Assembly: GCA_041398785.1 (NCBI GenBank)
Contig: JAWKUA010000020.1
Coordinates: 1-64,000 of the forward strand
From: Planctomycetaceae bacterium
Lineage (GTDB): Bacteria; Planctomycetota; Planctomycetia; Planctomycetales; Planctomycetaceae
DNA: 64,000 bases
Direction: 5' to 3'
In this document: one piece after another, positions 63,524-64,000 of the stretch
Layout of the letters: each line of letters opens with the position of its first letter
Position numbering within the stretch: position 1 is the stretch's first letter
Translations under genes and position numbers: made by a program
Notes under the pieces: model-generated
Database searches by the model: none
What the model saw: the letters and a program-made list of their open reading frames with translations, nothing else
Told to the model about the DNA's origin: nothing

Positions 63524-64000
63524 ATGGCGGTCCGGAACTCTGTCGATGATTCTGTAGCAATTCTGTCGGTTGCGGGGACTTCCCATGCGCTGCAACAGGG
63601 ACTGAAGGGGTTGGCTGAGAAACCGCCAAACACTGCGAATTCTCGATGGAAACGACCGCTGATGCTGGTTGTCGGGGGCATTGCGCTGTCCGGACTGGGA
63701 ATTGCCACAGGCATGTGGCTGCACACGAAAAACACCCCCGAGAGTGAGGAAAATCCCGCAGTCGCGACGACTTCCACTGCGGCGGACCATGCCTGGTCCG
63801 ATGAGTTGCCGGACAATCTGCCGCCCGACGAATCGCAGCTCCACGCCGGAACGAACGGTGCTCCACGCACCGAACCGCCGGACCCGTTTCAGGTCGCAGC
63901 GTCAGGCATTTCGGAAACGGATGCCGGGGAAGAATCCGCAGCCGAAGTCATCGCCAACTACATTTCGATTGCTGATGAGGAACTTCGCGTCGGCAACTAT
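63524..64000 (+). CDS. Membrane-anchored protein, 3' end outside window
   Basis: The frame is open from the ATG at 63524 through the right edge (159 residues seen). Residues 1-45 are cytoplasmic and basic, a membrane helix follows (PLMLVVGGIALSGLGIATGM, about 46-65), and then a long acidic, Pro-rich linker. The last residues (EVIANYISIADEELRVGNY) look like the start of a TPR or helical repeat. AGGA lies 10 bases before the ATG. The function cannot be assigned from this part. Confidence 0.7.
   Translation, partial: MAVRNSVDDSVAILSVAGTSHALQQGLKGLAEKPPNTANSRWKRPLMLVVGGIALSGLGIATGMWLHTKNTPESEENPAVATTSTAADHAWSDELPDNLPPDESQLHAGTNGAPRTEPPDPFQVAASGISETDAGEESAAEVIANYISIADEELRVGNY

Overview
This window looks like chromosomal DNA of a Planctomycetes bacterium, most likely of the class Planctomycetia. 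The evidence is the combination of family signatures: a DUF1559 prepilin-like protein, a DUF1501 protein paired with a PSD1/DUF1549-DUF1553 cytochrome protein, an arylsulfatase, PEP-CTERM anchored proteins, a PQQ-type propeller, a GH43-like secreted propeller and DUF900 and Gfo/Idh/MocA proteins. LPS (lpxC, lpxA) and flagellar genes (fliD, fliS, flagellins) indicate a Gram-negative envelope and motility. Base composition is GC-rich throughout. I found no rRNA gene, confident tRNA or CRISPR array. The species cannot be named from the sequence alone.

Layout. 0-8.2 kb is a minus-strand run: an adenylate-forming enzyme (PaaK/EhpF-like), a small four-helix-bundle gene flanked by inverted repeats, an aldehyde-dehydrogenase-like reductase (EhpG-like), an unrecognised receiver-like protein, a large MscK-type mechanosensitive channel and a DUF1559 protein cut by the window edge. 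8.7-19 kb holds mixed single genes: a small CxxCH protein, DinB, two alpha/beta hydrolases, a zinc-ribbon protein with an Arg-rich tail, a thioredoxin-fold protein without active-site cysteines, a sulfatase, a five-bladed propeller and an exported FAH-family protein. 19-26 kb has a NarL-type response regulator overlapping an orphan HisKA-like mini-protein, a B12-binding radical SAM enzyme, a PQQ propeller and an atypical Nramp transporter, then about 1.2 kb of small and apparently degraded genes. 26.7-34 kb contains lepA, a DUF900 hydrolase and a minus-strand envelope operon (OmpH/Skp-like, lpxC, lpxA, Gfo/Idh/MocA).

34-47.5 kb has a YCF48/CBM9-like exported giant, an RNase HII-like protein, a di-heme peroxidase, an MnmE-like GTPase with DUF2062, the DUF1501/PSD1 pair, a TPR protein and yacG. 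47.4-53.7 kb has two PEP-CTERM proteins (one a metalloprotease), a GGQ release-factor-like protein, trpE and a secreted protein with two TRASH-like cysteine modules. 53.8-63.3 kb is a flagellar filament locus read leftward: three tandem flagellin genes (the middle one frameshifted), fliD, fliS and, beyond them, a LuxR-type regulator with a degenerate receiver. The window ends inside a plus-strand membrane-anchored protein.

The items most worth a second look are the inverted-repeat-bounded four-helix-bundle cassette that sits between the two halves of a putative carboxylate-reduction module, the mosaic flagellin triplication with indels clustered in one copy, the orphan DHp domain translated from inside its response regulator, and several enzymes that keep the family fold but lack canonical catalytic or ligand residues.
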